Positions 46,511 through 59,500 of a stretch of DNA of 64,000 nucleotides are shown here, in pieces. Each line of letters starts with the position of its first letter. The stretch's first letter is position 1. This DNA is from Aspidapion aeneum (lineage: Eukaryota; Arthropoda; Insecta; Coleoptera; Brentidae): NCBI GenBank assembly GCA_963576565.1, contig OY755038.1, positions 141,535,206 through 141,599,205 on the forward strand. The letters are read 5' to 3'. A program made the translations under genes and the position numbers. The notes under the pieces were generated by a model. The model saw only the letters and a program-made list of their open reading frames with translations, searched no databases and was not told where the DNA came from.

Positions 46511-49500
46511 TGTAACGTGTCATTTTTACGTTTAAGGCAACGTTACATATTTGTTTATTCAGGTAAATAATCAAGGCTCTTCGACTCGTCTTTCTGTACA
46601 CAAATTAAGGGTATTTTATAGAGTTAGGTTTGGAGGTTATATAGTGTCCAAAAAGTTACCTTATAAAGGAGACATTCCATCGAATTACTGTGGACACTAC
46701 GCACACCGTATTATCTGGACATCGTGGTTGGAATTCGGGATCACAGGTTTCGGGAAAATCACATAAAAACTTTTTGATTGTTTTGTTTATCTGTGAACAA
46801 CACAATCCGAACCTCATAGCTAGTTGTGATAGCACGAAAACATATTTAGGTCCACGGTTTGACCAGTAACAACCGAGGCTCCGCCCCTTTGATACCTTTA
46901 TTAATTTGATGAGGAGAAGATAAAATAAATACGAGTTATGCACTTTTGTAAATGGGAGATAAACGAGTTAACATCTGAACACTCTTGTGCCGAGTTTAAG
47001 CAGTAGTTCAGTGTGTATTTTTAGGTTCAGGTTCAGAAACAACTTTATTAATGTAGAAATGTTTTACAAAAATGGCGTCAAACCATATGAATCTTAGAGA
47101 AAACATTTATAAAGAGCAAAGGAAACTTTTGACTAAGACTGTAACTAAAATACAACTAAATTCTACACTCAGTATAGCTTTACTCATATGGGAATTGGTT
47201 GAGTGCTCGAATATTCCTGGGTTTGATGCATGCCCTGATCTTCAGTAATTGATTTTACAGTTGATGGTTTCAATGCTGAGCTTCTTACAGTCCGTCTGGT
47301 TATTCTTCTCCTACTTGATATGTTGGCAGGGGTCCGGTAGGCAAATGTTCGGTCTATGTATGGAGGGTGTCTCGACGTCCTTGTTATAAAAATTCCAACC
47401 GTGGAAATAGATCCGACAACACCTCAATGCGCGTTTTACGTACTTTCTATCCCCTTGGTCGGTGCTGGCCCCTATATACCGGTATGGAACTATTGGTGTA
47501 TTTCCTCATTGGTTAGTTTGAAAACCGCGGGTTTTTCTTCCAGTCTTGCAACCGAAGGTAGAGATTTTTTGGCGAAAAAGTTTTTTTTTATAAATAGGTT
47601 TGCATCCTTTATTTGAATTTAACCGGGAAGATTAGGTTGGTACTATTGCGTTTTACCGTCCCCACCAAATCTACGAACGGTTTCCGGTGGCTTCATTATT
47701 TGGGTGTTCTCGACGGAGTGCCTGGTCTCTTTGCTAACGAATTTTGGCTGGGTCGGCAACAGGTCTCTGGGATCGCCATTGTTTTTGGTTAGTGGCACTG
47801 CAAAAACTGCAGGTTCTGTCCCAGAGACTGTGAGAAGTGAGTCCGTCGTGTTTAGGCGAATCCTGAAGTGACGCTCATACCCTTTTGAAGGGGATTTAAG
47901 TCGGCCTACGCCATTTGTACGGGAAAGAGCAGTGGTAAGTTCGATTTTATTTTTTTTTTCATTTTTTTTATTATTTGAGGACTCTTCAAGATAATATTTG
48001 CCTCCCAAATTGTAATTATTTTTCATGTGAAATGTACCTTTTTTTGACAAAAGACGTGGGGAATTTTTTTGGCGTTTTTATATTTTTTCTTTTAACCACG
48101 TGTTGGATAAAAACTATATATTGTTTTCTCCTTTGGTTACAGTACCGTCCATTCCATCGACGGGACAGTTGCGCTGGTGGGACGAGGTTCTGTTCCATCG
48201 ACGAGCCAGTTGTAACCCTGGGAAAGGTACGTTAGGGTTATTTTAGTTCAGCTGTTTAAATCTACTTTATTTTATTGAGTCGACATGGGGTTCTCGATTT
48301 AAGTTACTTGGTGTAGAGGAACTTCGTGCAAAATTGACGAATTCCAGGAAACTGAAACATTTCATTTTCCACAGGGTTCTACGCTCGGGCAAGGATCCCA
48401 CCACCTTTTGACCACCATGTGCTGCCCTAGCACCATGTGCTAAGCAAGCACGAGGGGAGGCGCGGGCAAACCAGGAGCAGCGGTAGCAGGAGGAGAACAA
48501 CACCACTTCCAGGTTTAATAAAACACCAAACTAACAATTAAATAATTGCAGGACCAAGGTAGGAGCAAGCCTTTAGACATAACCATTTCATATAATTTTT
48601 TCAATATAATTTGGACAATCTTTTCATATAATTTCCAGTATAATTTAGACATTATCTTTCCAGATAACTTTTCAATATAATTTTAACACTTCTTGTGAAC
48701 GCAAGATAAAGGTATGACGTCATGACCACAATTTTGCGGCTTAATTAACTTAAGTTCTACTGTCAAATTGCTATTGAGTGTTATTCTGCCCCTAACTTGT
48801 TTACATCCATTTCATTTATTTATTTATTTTTATGTTTTTGGTGTTTTATCCAACTTTGCCACTAAATTTTTGTGTTATTTGTACAACCCAATGACCAACT
48901 TTGCGGAGACAAAAGAGAGATGAGATTATATTTTTTTTAGCGGTTCCTTTACACTGTTTTGCCTCATGGGGTGGATCTCGGACTGGGTTGCTGTCTGTCT
49001 CATTCTACCCAACGTAGAATGACGACAGCAGATATTTGGTCCAGATCTCCCCTATGATGGAACGATTTTGGAAGTGTATTTTTTTTACAATTATTTATAT
49101 AACCGAGTCTCACACTACTGACTCAGATGTAGGTACACTATGACCTGTTAAAGGAGTCCATCTACCTGTAAAGTGCTTCTATTTTTGTCATCTTAATTCA
49201 ATCTTTTAGAATTTTATTCTGTTTATTAGTCAATTTTTTTATTTTTAATTACACAAATACTCTGGAAGCCTCGGAAGTAGGTAGAATTTCATTGTTTGGC
49301 TACAACGTTTGGGTTGAACTGTATTTTATTTAAGAACTTCTTTGTAAAACATTGGTATTAAATAATGTGGCGCACTTAAAATTTTCTTATTTCTGAACCC
49401 CCCCCTTCTCCACTGTATAAAAGTTACCGGGCATATCAATGTTTTACCTAGCTGGAAAATACAGTTCTGCTTCCAGATATTTGTTTAATTATTCAGGGGT

Positions 49501-49613
49501 TTTGTTGTGTCACAAGTTGGCGAATTGTCATTATTCTAATTACAGTGTCACAAAATGGCGGCAACGTCTTTAAGCTGCCCCAAATGGCATCCAACGCATT
49601 TTAATAGGCCACA
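46511..49613 (+). repeat. element B 5' LTR (3103 bp)
   Basis: It begins tgtaacgtg and ends ggccaca. It differs from the 3' LTR mainly by two missing segments (~165 bp near 46795 and ~40 bp near 46965). A possible TATA box is at ~47386 (ttataaaaa). Two donor/acceptor pairs conserved with element A lie within it (see the splice-signal entry). Confidence 0.93.
47935..48374 (+). promoter_or_regulatory. two putative introns inside the LTR
   Basis: The donor GTAAGT at 47935-47940 pairs with the acceptor ending 48142 (ggttacag). A second donor GTACGT at 48227-48232 pairs with the acceptor ending 48374 (tttccacag). Element A keeps equivalent signals (ggtaagttcg; tgtctacag; aaaggtatgt; ttttcacag), and so does the 3' LTR of B. 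Conservation in diverged copies suggests that the long leader is spliced in some transcripts. Confidence 0.45.
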
Positions 49614-49616
49614 AAT

Positions 49617-49632
49617 TGGCGCCCAACGTGAG
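49617..49632 (+). promoter_or_regulatory. primer-binding site, tRNA-Lys
   Basis: TGGCGCCCAACGTG, three bases after the LTR, is complementary to the 3' end of insect tRNA-Lys as I remember it (…acgttgggcgcca). Position and sequence both fit a Ty3/gypsy primer site. Confidence 0.85.
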
Positions 49633-52600
49633 TTTTGGCTAGTTTTTTAACATCTGATGTAATTTTGTATTGTTTCTTAATTTGAAAAAAAAAACTTTTT
49701 TGGAATTTTTTTTTTGGGAATTTTTTTTTGGTGTTACAGCCATAGCCAGGTTTCAGTCTTTCAGTGGCTGTCAGTGTTTTTGACACCCAATCATTTTTTT
49801 AATAAAAAACAAGATCATTGGTTTTCGAAAATAACACTTTTTAAATATTTTTTTGGTAATATTTAAGCGTTGATTTGGAATTTGTTGTTTTAGTAATTCT
49901 CATAGGTTTTTGTTAGCTTATCTTCACAGGCTTTTTCTTGGAAAATAAAAGATTCATTTTTATTTATTAAGGAAGAATAAGTAGATAAAAAACATGGGAG
50001 TTTTTATTGAACGGAGTCCAACTCATGTCTTAATTCTTTAAAGTTTTTGTATGAAAAACATGTTTTAATTTTTTTAATTTTTTTGAAGAAAAATAAATAC
50101 AACAATGTAAATTTACTTCAATTTTTTTGTTGATTTATAGGTGGATGGACCTCCAGACATGGTCTTTTTATGTTTTAAATATATGACATAGGTAGTGTGT
50201 TTTATTCTAACAATTTTTTTTGCAGGTTGCCTACTACTAATATGTTATTATCTCCTGCTTGTGATAAGATAGAAATTGTTTCACAGATTATTTTTTAGTG
50301 CAGTCAATTTATTTAGGTCAACAAGTTTTTCTGGGCTGGGTTGTTTTAAAGTAAATATAGCTTAACAGCTAGTAGATTTGTTTAGTTGAAAGTATTAATT
50401 AGTAATGAAAGAAAAGGAAAATGAGTTTATTTTGCTTTGTCATTTTCTTTTCTTGTTTTTTTTTGGTGGTAACTGTTGATGGCATTTAACATCTTACGTC
50501 ACTCAGTTACATCGGGTCAGAGGAGGGTACTACTTATAGTTAGCTCGGAAGTTTAGGGAACACAAGGCTAAAATTCCTAGAGCAACATATTGGCTGAAGA
50601 TCAACGCCAGAAGTCCAGTTAACATTTTTTTTTGGGGTATTTTTTTTTAAAGACAGTTTTTAGGTCTTTGGTTTAGTTGTCTAGTTGTGTTTCGTGACTG
50701 GTGAAATTTTTTTTTGGTAGAAAATACGGCGTTGGGCTTTGGAGTGCATTTTTTAAAAAATGACCTACGGGTATTTCTATCAATTAAAGTTTTTCTTGTT
50801 TACAATTATTTTTTTCTGTATTTTTTTTTCTGCGTTCAGGTCATAGCTTGGTCATGGCCAATGGAGAGCAAACATTTATGTTTGAGCCTTGAGAAGTTTT
50901 GCCTGCTCCGGATTAAATACAGAGAAAATGAATTTGAAGCCCAACTAGATATAATACCACAAAAGAAATGTTTAACTGAGACAGATATAGATATAAGTTT
51001 TTTGATTTTTTTTAGTTCATTTGTAGAGTTCAGTAAATTTTTTAAGTAATGTCATTGTGAGGCCGTGAAATTGGTCGGTGAATTTAAGAGAGACTTTCAA
51101 CTAAATATAAATGCTAGGCGGGGGTAATTGGTAAAAATATTTCAAAATTTTACTACTTTTTAAATAATTAAATTTTTCTTAAAAAGATTATTTTTTCTCG
51201 GTAAACATAACTTCTCGAATTCTTGTTTGGTCTAAACGATTTGTATAGTGGTCGTAGTTTAAAGGGTGACCAGACAGGTTATATTTTTTTTAGGGGACCA
51301 AACGGGAACTTCTTGAGTTACAAAAAGGTGAACTTTTTTTGTCTTAGTTGATCAGGCAGGAATAAATAAATCTTTTACTTCCAAATCATAATTTTAAATA
51401 ACAAGATTTATTGGTTAAGTGTTTGGGTCTTATAGTAAAAACGTTTTGTTTTTGGAGGGTACTGGTATGATATGAAATTATTTTAATTTCATGCCAAATG
51501 TTGGTTGACGGCAGATATGCTAGTCTTCAGTTTTTTGTTAGTTTGCAGTTCAGGACAGTGGCGTGTACTTAAAGGGGCCTTACATCTGCGCCCATTGTAA
51601 AGCAACTTCCAACTTACTTGCTTAGCTTTTCACTTAATCTTCGTTTTGTTGCTTCTGAAATTAAAGCGTTATGTTGGATAACGATGGATGGTGTTAGACT
51701 GAGAAAGTACCTAGGTATTTAGGGATGAAAACTTGGAAGTTGTGAACAATTGGGAAGTAATTTTTTTTATTTCATTTTTTTTAATTTTAAAATAATTTCA
51801 TACTGGTGACCTCAAATAATGAAGCAAATTTTTAAATTAAAATACACTGTTGTGGAATAAATGGGAAAGTGTTCAGGTTAAACAATAAATTTAAGATGAT
51901 TGATTTTAAAAAAAAAGATTTCAACCTAAGAATAAATTTAAAAACAATAGGTTTTCTTTGATGCGACTAAACAATGAAGAGGGCATATATTTTTTTTTGT
52001 TATGCATAATATGATAGTAGTACCTTTTGTATTGCAATAATTAGGGGTTTTCCTCCCGCGAGCTGGGTGGAAATGGAAGAAATGTTTGGTTCGGAGTGTA
52101 GAAATCGAGGAACGAGGACTTCCTGCTAATCTTTTTAGGATTTCGCAACCTCGGTTTTCGCTAAATTAAAATACATCCAAATTTGGCCTACAGACTGAAT
52201 CTCACATCTTCCTGGGCCTTGCAGATTTGCGGAGAAAGACAATTTTTGTGATCTGTTTAGTTATGATAGGAATTAAAATAGTAATATGCACATGAGGGAA
52301 CTAGATATATTTAGGTTAAAAATTAGTAAGAACACTGCTCTGAACAATTTTCCATAATAGTGTCCTATTTTCACAGGGCGCTCCAAAATATCTTCACCTT
52401 TCTTTGAAATAAGATATTGTTTCGCCTGTGGGCGTTTAACCGTTGGAAAAATATATAGAGTCCAGATGGGATTGGAATGGAAATCACAAGTTTTGGGTTT
52501 TATTGACATTATACTTAGGGAATAGGGGAAATGTCTAATAAAAAGTTTTTGGTTTTAGGCCGAGTTTTGTTGAGATAACAAAAATTTAATTGGGGCCGGG

Positions 52601-54789
52601 AGTTTTATTATGCTCTTTTAAAATTAATGTAATAAGTTTGGCTTCTTGATTTTTGTTTTCTGGGTTTTACGCAGGATTATTCCCAACTGTTTCATTTCAA
52701 AATGTCATTTGTAAGTGATAGGGTCTCATTAGCCCTTGTACATTTGGTAATTTTGCTTTGACTAATAGTTGTGGATAGGGCACAATTTAATTTTATATCT
52801 CGTGAACACCAGGAATAAGGATCTGAGAATGCATTAAGCAGTAAGATTTTTTTTGATTAGAGGTTGTGTGTAAAGACACTTGAGTAGGCAGATTTAGTTT
52901 TACAACGTTCTTATAGGTGAACCTTGAAAGTGTGTGAAAGTACACACAAGATAATTCTTGACGGAGTTGAGTGCAAAGGTTCTTCACATTATAATGGTAC
53001 AGTAAAGAAGTACTAACGTTGCTTATTTCCTTAAGTAATAATTTTAAACAAATACACTAACATCGGTTGTTTTTTTTGGAACATAAATATTTTTTTACTT
53101 TTCCTAAACTGATTGGTTTTTTTTTCAATTACGATTTTTATACCTTATGATTCTTAAGTAAATTTAATTTTCAACATTTTCTTTTGTATAGTAAATTAAT
53201 TTTTCTAGCTCATTTACTTTTCACATTGCCACAGTTTTGGGAGAGGAAAGGGAATTGACAACTGTTTTTTAAAGGAAAAGAACAAAAACTGTTGCATGAC
53301 AACTCGAATAAGATTTTTCTGGTGTTGATTTTATTTAATTTTTTTTAAGGTTCACTAATAGGAGCTGCAACCCCACTTAAACATTTTTAATTTTTTTTTG
53401 AAAATATTTTTTTTAAATTTTTTTTAAGAAGGGAAACTTGATTTTTTTTGTTGCAAAAATTTTTTTGGTGCATAGTAGTACCTTGTCCCTACAATGGTTC
53501 TACCAGTTTATTTAAATATTTTTTTTTCTGAATTAAAATATAATTTCATTTCGAACCCTCGCGTTTTAACAATCTATCATCATTTGTTTTAACTTTTTTT
53601 TCTCCCTACTCCAAGCCAGGGTAGAGTAATATTTTGAAAATTTTAGTGAGCCACTAATTAATTGTTTTTGATTATTGGGCTACTGTGGTCGACACCAAAA
53701 AATTTTTTCAATTTTTTTTTGGACACCTTTTGGTACGATCCTAGGGTCTTCTTGACCATGGTTTGCATCAATTTAGTTAAAATTTTGGGAATTTCATTTT
53801 AACGATTATTAGAGAGTTGCAGTCCCACCAAGACGTTATTTGTGTAAATTTTTTATTACCATCGGTAATTTTTTTAAAAATTTTCTTAATTTTTTTTTTA
53901 ATTACACACAACGTCCTTACTAGTCTAATTCGACGCAATTTCAGCGAGCGGTTTTTTTTTAAATTGAGCATATTTTACGATTTCTATAACATGAACATCT
54001 GTTCCGATGTTTATTGCGTTCACTTATATATTGAGGGATGATGTGACCTTAAGCAATGCATGTTTCGTGTAAACTCAAAGTAGGTAAGCAGGTTAAAGTG
54101 GGTTTTGATTTATTCTTTGTAGAAAAATCATTGTATACGGCGATTTGGGTTTTTTTTTTGAGGAGTTTATTAGTGGAGCCGTTCTGCAATAGCAGGAGTA
54201 TACCCTAGCGTTAACTGTGTACAACAGCTTTGGGATTTTTTTTGTTAAAGGTAGTCTGTTGTACGTTCCATTTAGGGATAAATTTACCTATTCGGTTGCT
54301 GAGGTAAACAAACATTACTTAACTTTAATTTTAATCCAGTTCAGCTAGGATAAGCGCAATTATTTTTTTTTTTTTTGGTTTTACTCACGCAGGAATGAAT
54401 ATGAACCTGAACACTGCCAAAACTCTTGTCTCTCTTTTATTTTTTTAACTTTTTATGGCTACTTGTTAATTCTAATTTAGGATTTAAGTAGTTATTTCTC
54501 TCTGCAAGGTTGGACGTCATGGTTGGTTGTGCAAATAATTATTATTAACTATGATTACATTTTTAAATGCAAATAAATTTTATTTTCTTACTGCTTCGGT
54601 GTTCTTCGATTTTGTTCGCGTCTGCCCGTATTTAAGTTTTATATTTTCTACATTTGTGAGAAAATTTGTAGTGATTTTCACTAGTGAATTTAAAGTGAAC
54701 TTTGTGGTTGTTATTACGTGGTTTAGTTTTTATAATTGGGAGGTATAATTAAGCGTTTTAAAGTTTAAAGTTTTAATATAAAAGGCACC
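49633..54789 (+). other. element B leader, ~5.2 kb, non-coding
   Basis: T-rich sequence. From ~51455 on it is colinear with the A leader. No frame is conserved between A and B. An acceptor-like ttttactcacgcag ends near 54392 in both elements. The part at 49633-51455 has no counterpart in A. Confidence 0.75.
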
Positions 54790-56586
54790 ATGGCTATTTC
54801 TTTGAGTCGGTTGTCTGACATAAGGTACTTAGTCAAGGACGAGTTAATCTATGAATTAACATGGAGAGGCATAGCCATTGGATCGGTGGAAGAGATGAAG
54901 CAACAGCTCATACTGATTAGACAGAGAGAAAGGACCGATGGAAGTATGAGATACCCTCCGTATCCCTTTAAATTTGGCCAGGATGCTTTTAGCTGCATGA
55001 AGAAGCTAGATAGTCTAGTACCGCTGGTAGAGAAGTTCTCTGGTACGAGCAAAGGGGGAGAGTTTAGAAAAATCGCTGTAAGGTTGGAACACGTGTTAGC
55101 CAGGATTAACAACATGAATCCGTCTAACTTTGAAGAAAGTCAAACCAAAGGCATACTGGTTGCGGAAACCTTGAGTTTGATTGGGAGATTGCAGAGCCAA
55201 GCAACAGATCTGCTAAGAGTTGGCGTGGCCTCAAATGATGATGAAGCATCTGAAACCCAATCAACGAGTCGAAGCTCAGATCACTCGACAAATGTTGGCA
55301 ACATTCCCAGCCAGTCTCAACTCCCGCAACCACAGCACTCGAGCACACAAAGAACAGCTCAACAGCCTACGAACCAACCGTCGGTCATTGCTCCATTGCA
55401 AATGCAAGTGCTTACGAACCCAACTCAAGCACCAATACAGGCACCACCCCCAATACTAATTCAGAATGACGGTGCATCAGCTTTTCATTATCAACAACCG
55501 TCTACCGTTCCTTTGAGTCTAGCTGCCCTCCAAAGTAGCATTGCACCAATTGCTCAGTCACGACCATTTTCTTGTTCGTCGCCAGTACCAATGTCAAGTG
55601 ATCCTAGTACTTCATATCATGTTGCACCTGTACCTCCGCATAAGTGGAACTTAAAGTTTACAGGCGAGAGGGGTACAATCTCCGTCACCGCATTTTTTGA
55701 GAGAGTGGACGAGTTGAGTCAGGCTAGAGGAGTTAGTAAAAAGGTTCTACTGAACTCAGGCATTGATCTTTTTGAAAAGTCAGCCTATACTTTTTATAAA
55801 GATGTTCGTAGAGAAGTTCATACATGGGAACAGCTGGAACAGAGGTTCATGGCAGAGTATCTTCCTTCTTCATATGGCGAGAAGCTATTGAAGGAGATCC
55901 AAAAACGTAAACAAGGCCCTGGAGAGTCTATAGGGACCTATATTGCTGTCATGAACACGTATTTCCAAAGACTTGGCTGTCCTGTTTCTGAAGAGGCGAA
56001 ATTAGCTATCGTCTTCAGAAATATCGCGGACATTTATAAGAAAGGGTTGATTGCTACTGAGGTCAATAGCCTATCACATTTAAAAGATTTGTGTCGTAGA
56101 ATAGACCAGAGATATGGGTTAGAGGAGGAGAATTTTACTCCTAGGAAAAACCAATCTATTGAACCTGACTTGGCCTACGTTGACGTAGAGAGCGACAGTG
56201 ACGATTTTTCAACAGGGGTTGATGCAATTCAGATATCAGGTGCCGGGACATCAAATCAACAGAATTTGAATATTCCTGATAATAGATTTAACAGAGATAG
56301 GCAGCAGTCAGCAAGCAGTTCCGCTGCTAGAGCTGATAGAGATAGGCAACAACCAGCTAGTGGTCAGTCTAGTGAAAATGATAGGGATAGACAACCAACA
56401 CAAGGTGCTAGACCTGGTAGGGCGAATAGGGACGTTGTTTGTTATAGATGCAACCAAACAGGGCACATGGCAATCGGGTGCGCATTATCTAGAGGTAAGC
56501 AATGTTATTCGTGTGGTCAGGCAGGGGTAACGGTCAGAGAATGTCGAAATTGTAATCGTCAGGGAAACGGACCCAGGCGCTCGTAG
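54790..56586 (+). CDS. element B Gag
   Basis: The structural particle protein of the retrotransposon, 598 residues, opens at cacc-ATG. Residues 1-155 are a helical N-terminal region. A Gln/Pro/Ser-rich linker follows (~165-285), then a capsid-like core (FTGERGTISVTAFFERVDEL at ~296; YLPSSYGEKLLKEI at ~361). Near the C-terminus are CYRCNQTGHMAIGC, a CCHC knuckle, and a second, partial one (CYSCGQAG..C). It is unbroken here, unlike element A. A GGGAAAC heptamer sits 15 bases before the stop, in the correct phase for a -1 shift into pol. It could still act in trans for other copies. Confidence 0.92.
   Translation: MAISLSRLSDIRYLVKDELIYELTWRGIAIGSVEEMKQQLILIRQRERTDGSMRYPPYPFKFGQDAFSCMKKLDSLVPLVEKFSGTSKGGEFRKIAVRLEHVLARINNMNPSNFEESQTKGILVAETLSLIGRLQSQATDLLRVGVASNDDEASETQSTSRSSDHSTNVGNIPSQSQLPQPQHSSTQRTAQQPTNQPSVIAPLQMQVLTNPTQAPIQAPPPILIQNDGASAFHYQQPSTVPLSLAALQSSIAPIAQSRPFSCSSPVPMSSDPSTSYHVAPVPPHKWNLKFTGERGTISVTAFFERVDELSQARGVSKKVLLNSGIDLFEKSAYTFYKDVRREVHTWEQLEQRFMAEYLPSSYGEKLLKEIQKRKQGPGESIGTYIAVMNTYFQRLGCPVSEEAKLAIVFRNIADIYKKGLIATEVNSLSHLKDLCRRIDQRYGLEEENFTPRKNQSIEPDLAYVDVESDSDDFSTGVDAIQISGAGTSNQQNLNIPDNRFNRDRQQSASSSAARADRDRQQPASGQSSENDRDRQPTQGARPGRANRDVVCYRCNQTGHMAIGCALSRGKQCYSCGQAGVTVRECRNCNRQGNGPRRS
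56562..56568 (+). promoter_or_regulatory. GGGAAAC slippery site for -1 frameshifting
   Basis: The heptamer G GGA AAC is phased so that slippage by -1 puts ribosomes into the protease-RT frame, which is open from here. The gag stop is at 56584-56586. Element A has the same heptamer at 28152-28158. X_XXY_YYZ is the classical retroviral pattern; use is inferred. Confidence 0.7.
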
Positions 56587-59500
56587 GCGGTCGACCTTCG
56601 AATCAGCCTGAACAAGCATCGACCGATAGGCTAACGTACGTTTTAGATTATGTGATAAGTCATGCTCGTAAAGATGAGAGGCCTTATTTAGAAGTGGATG
56701 TACTCGGAAATAAGTTATTAGGTTTGTTGGATTCCGGGGCTTCACGTACCTTTTTAGGGAATCATGGTTGGTCAATCATCAAGAGGTTTGGTTTTTCACT
56801 TGATACGACGAAGAAGACGAGTTGTATTGTGGCAAATGGTCAAAGCACGAGTAGTATTGGGACAGTGCAGCTTCCTATGCGAGTTCAGGATAAATTTAGG
56901 TTAATAGAGGTCGTCGTCGTTCCTGAGTTGCCGCACACTTTGATTTTAGGATTAGATTTTTGGATTTCGATGGGTATAGTACCGAACTTAAGTACTAATG
57001 AGTGGCACTTTGCCGATAATAAAGATGTGATTTGTTCTTTAGAAACGTCAGACCAACAAACTACTCTTACGCCTTATGAATCAGAACGACTAGAGGAATT
57101 GGTCGATAAATATAAGACTATTATGGGTGACTCACTAGGATGTACAGACAGGGTAGAACACAAGATTACAACAGATGCAGCGCCGATAAGACAGCGTTCG
57201 TATAAGGTCTCACCGGTCATTCAAAAACCTATTGATGACGAAATCGACGAAATGCTAAAACTAGATGTAATAGAACGGAGTAGTAGTTCATGGGCTTCAC
57301 CAGTGGTAATGGTACAAAAGAAAAACACAAAGAAATATCGTTTCTGTGTAGACTACCGCAAATTGAACTCAGTGACGGCGCGTGATAGTTATCATTTACC
57401 ACTCGTATCCGAGACTCTTGACAAGTTGAAAGATGCTAAATACTTGTCAACTCTAGATAGCAAAAGCGCTTATTGGCAAGTTCCAATGGAAGAATCATCA
57501 AAGCCATTAACAGCATTCATCTGTCGACGAGGTCTCTTCCAATTTAAGCGTTTACCATTTGGTCTTCATAATGCACCTGCAACTTGGCAGAGACTCATAG
57601 ATAGCATCATAGGAAACGATTTAGACCCCTACGTGTACGTATCTCGATGACCTCGTAATTGTCACACAGAGCTTTTCTGAACATCTTAGAATTCTTGAGG
57701 AAGTCCTGCGAAGATTGCAGAATGCAAAGATAACGGTAAGTTGGGAGAAATGCCAACTGTGTAGGCCAGAAATGACTTATTTAGGTTTCGTAGTGGACCG
57801 TCGAGGCATCCGAGTTGACCCTAATAAAATTAGAGCCATGTTAGAGCTCCAGAGGCCAAGAACTGTCAAGAAGTTCGTAGAGTTGTAGGTACAATATCCT
57901 GGTATAGACGTTTCATAGAGAATTTTTCAGCGATAATAGCTCCAATTACAGCTCTAACTAAGAAAAATCAAAAGTTCGATTGGACTCCAGACTGCGAAAA
58001 AGCATTTATTAAGATTAAGGAACTTTTAGTGACTGCACCGATTCTTACATGTCCAGATTATACCAAAGAATTTGTCATTCAAACAGACGCATCAGGATAT
58101 GGAATAGGAGCATGTTTAACGCAGCCTTATCCTGAAGGAGACAAAGTCATATGCTATTTGAGTCGATCTTTGACTAAGCAAGAACGTGTTTACACGACCA
58201 CCGAGTGAGAATGTTTGGCATTGGTTTGGGCGATAGAGAGAGAGTGGGAGACTTGCTCGTTGGTCTGTAAAACTGCAGCAATATGACTTTGAAGTAATCC
58301 ATCGGAAAGGGAAAGATTTAGTTGTCCCGGACATGTTGTCTCGTGCAGTACCTATGATTGATACAATTTCGCAGCCCAGAGATGTTTCAACAGCAATTAA
58401 AGATCGATGGTACCAAAAGATGGTAAAGAGGGTCGTAGAATCACCGTTAAAATTTATGAATTGGAGATACACTGATAATAAGTTGTATAAATATGGCAAA
58501 CAAGAATACCCTCAACTTTCACCATCTAATGAATATTGGAAAGAGGTAGTCCCCAAAGATCATAGGCGTAGAATTATAGGAGAAGCTCACGATCCTCCTA
58601 CCGCAGGGCATATGGGTGTGTATAAAACCTTCCACAGACTGGCAGAAAAATATTATTGGCCAAAAAAGCGCCAGGACGTGGCAACTTTTGTAAAGAAATG
58701 TTTTGTCTGTGCAGCTCATAAAGGTGATACACAAGGTGTATCTGATCAGATGATATCTCACCCAAAACCAACTCGTCCTTGGGAAATTATTTCGACTGAT
58801 TTATGTGGACCTCCACTTCGTTCGACAAAGGGTAATTGCTGGATTCTCGTCGTTACGGACTATTTGAGTAAGTTTTCCTTAGTTTTTCCAATGCGAACAG
58901 CCCCTACTCAAGCAGTTGTCAAACATCTTGAGGAGCAAGTATTTATGGTCTTCGGAGTACCCCATTTGCTACTTTGTGATAATGGCCCTCAGTACAAAAG
59001 TAATGAGTTTAAGCGTTTTGCTGAGAGTTATCAGGTTAAAATTCAGTATAATCCGTATTATCATCCCAGAGCTAATCCAACGGAGCGGATGAACCGTACG
59101 TTAAAAACTATGTTATGTTGTTATGTAAAAGACAACCACAGGAAGTGGGACGAACAAATACATAAACTTGCCTGCGCGATTCGTACTGCAACCCATGAGA
59201 CAACCAGGATGTCTCCTTTCTTTGTTAATTTTGGTAGGAATATGTGTTTGTCAGGAAAAGATTACTCCAACCCAATTTTGTTACCTGAAGAGAATGGTGT
59301 ACAATCCGCAGCTGAAAGTAAGAACGAAGGTTTCCGGAAGCTCTATGCTGATGTTAAGAGAAGGTTAGAGGTGGCTGGAGAGAAAAACGTAATTCAGTAT
59401 AATTTGCGTACAAGGGTACCCAACTTTGCTGTGGGTCAGCGTGTTTGGAAGAAAAATTATGTTTTGTAAGATGCTGCGAAGTTTTTCTCGAAGAAGTTAG

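Noticed and set aside
47643..48050. 135-codon minus-strand frame repeated at 60987-61388 with high identity
   Set aside because: The identity is explained by the two LTR copies. The frame is on the antisense strand and is not preserved in element A.
50714..51049. 111-codon frame in the B leader
   Set aside because: It is absent from A and starts in T-rich sequence. A patch after an acceptor-like tctgcgttcag hints at a decayed captured exon, but stops interrupt the alternative frame.
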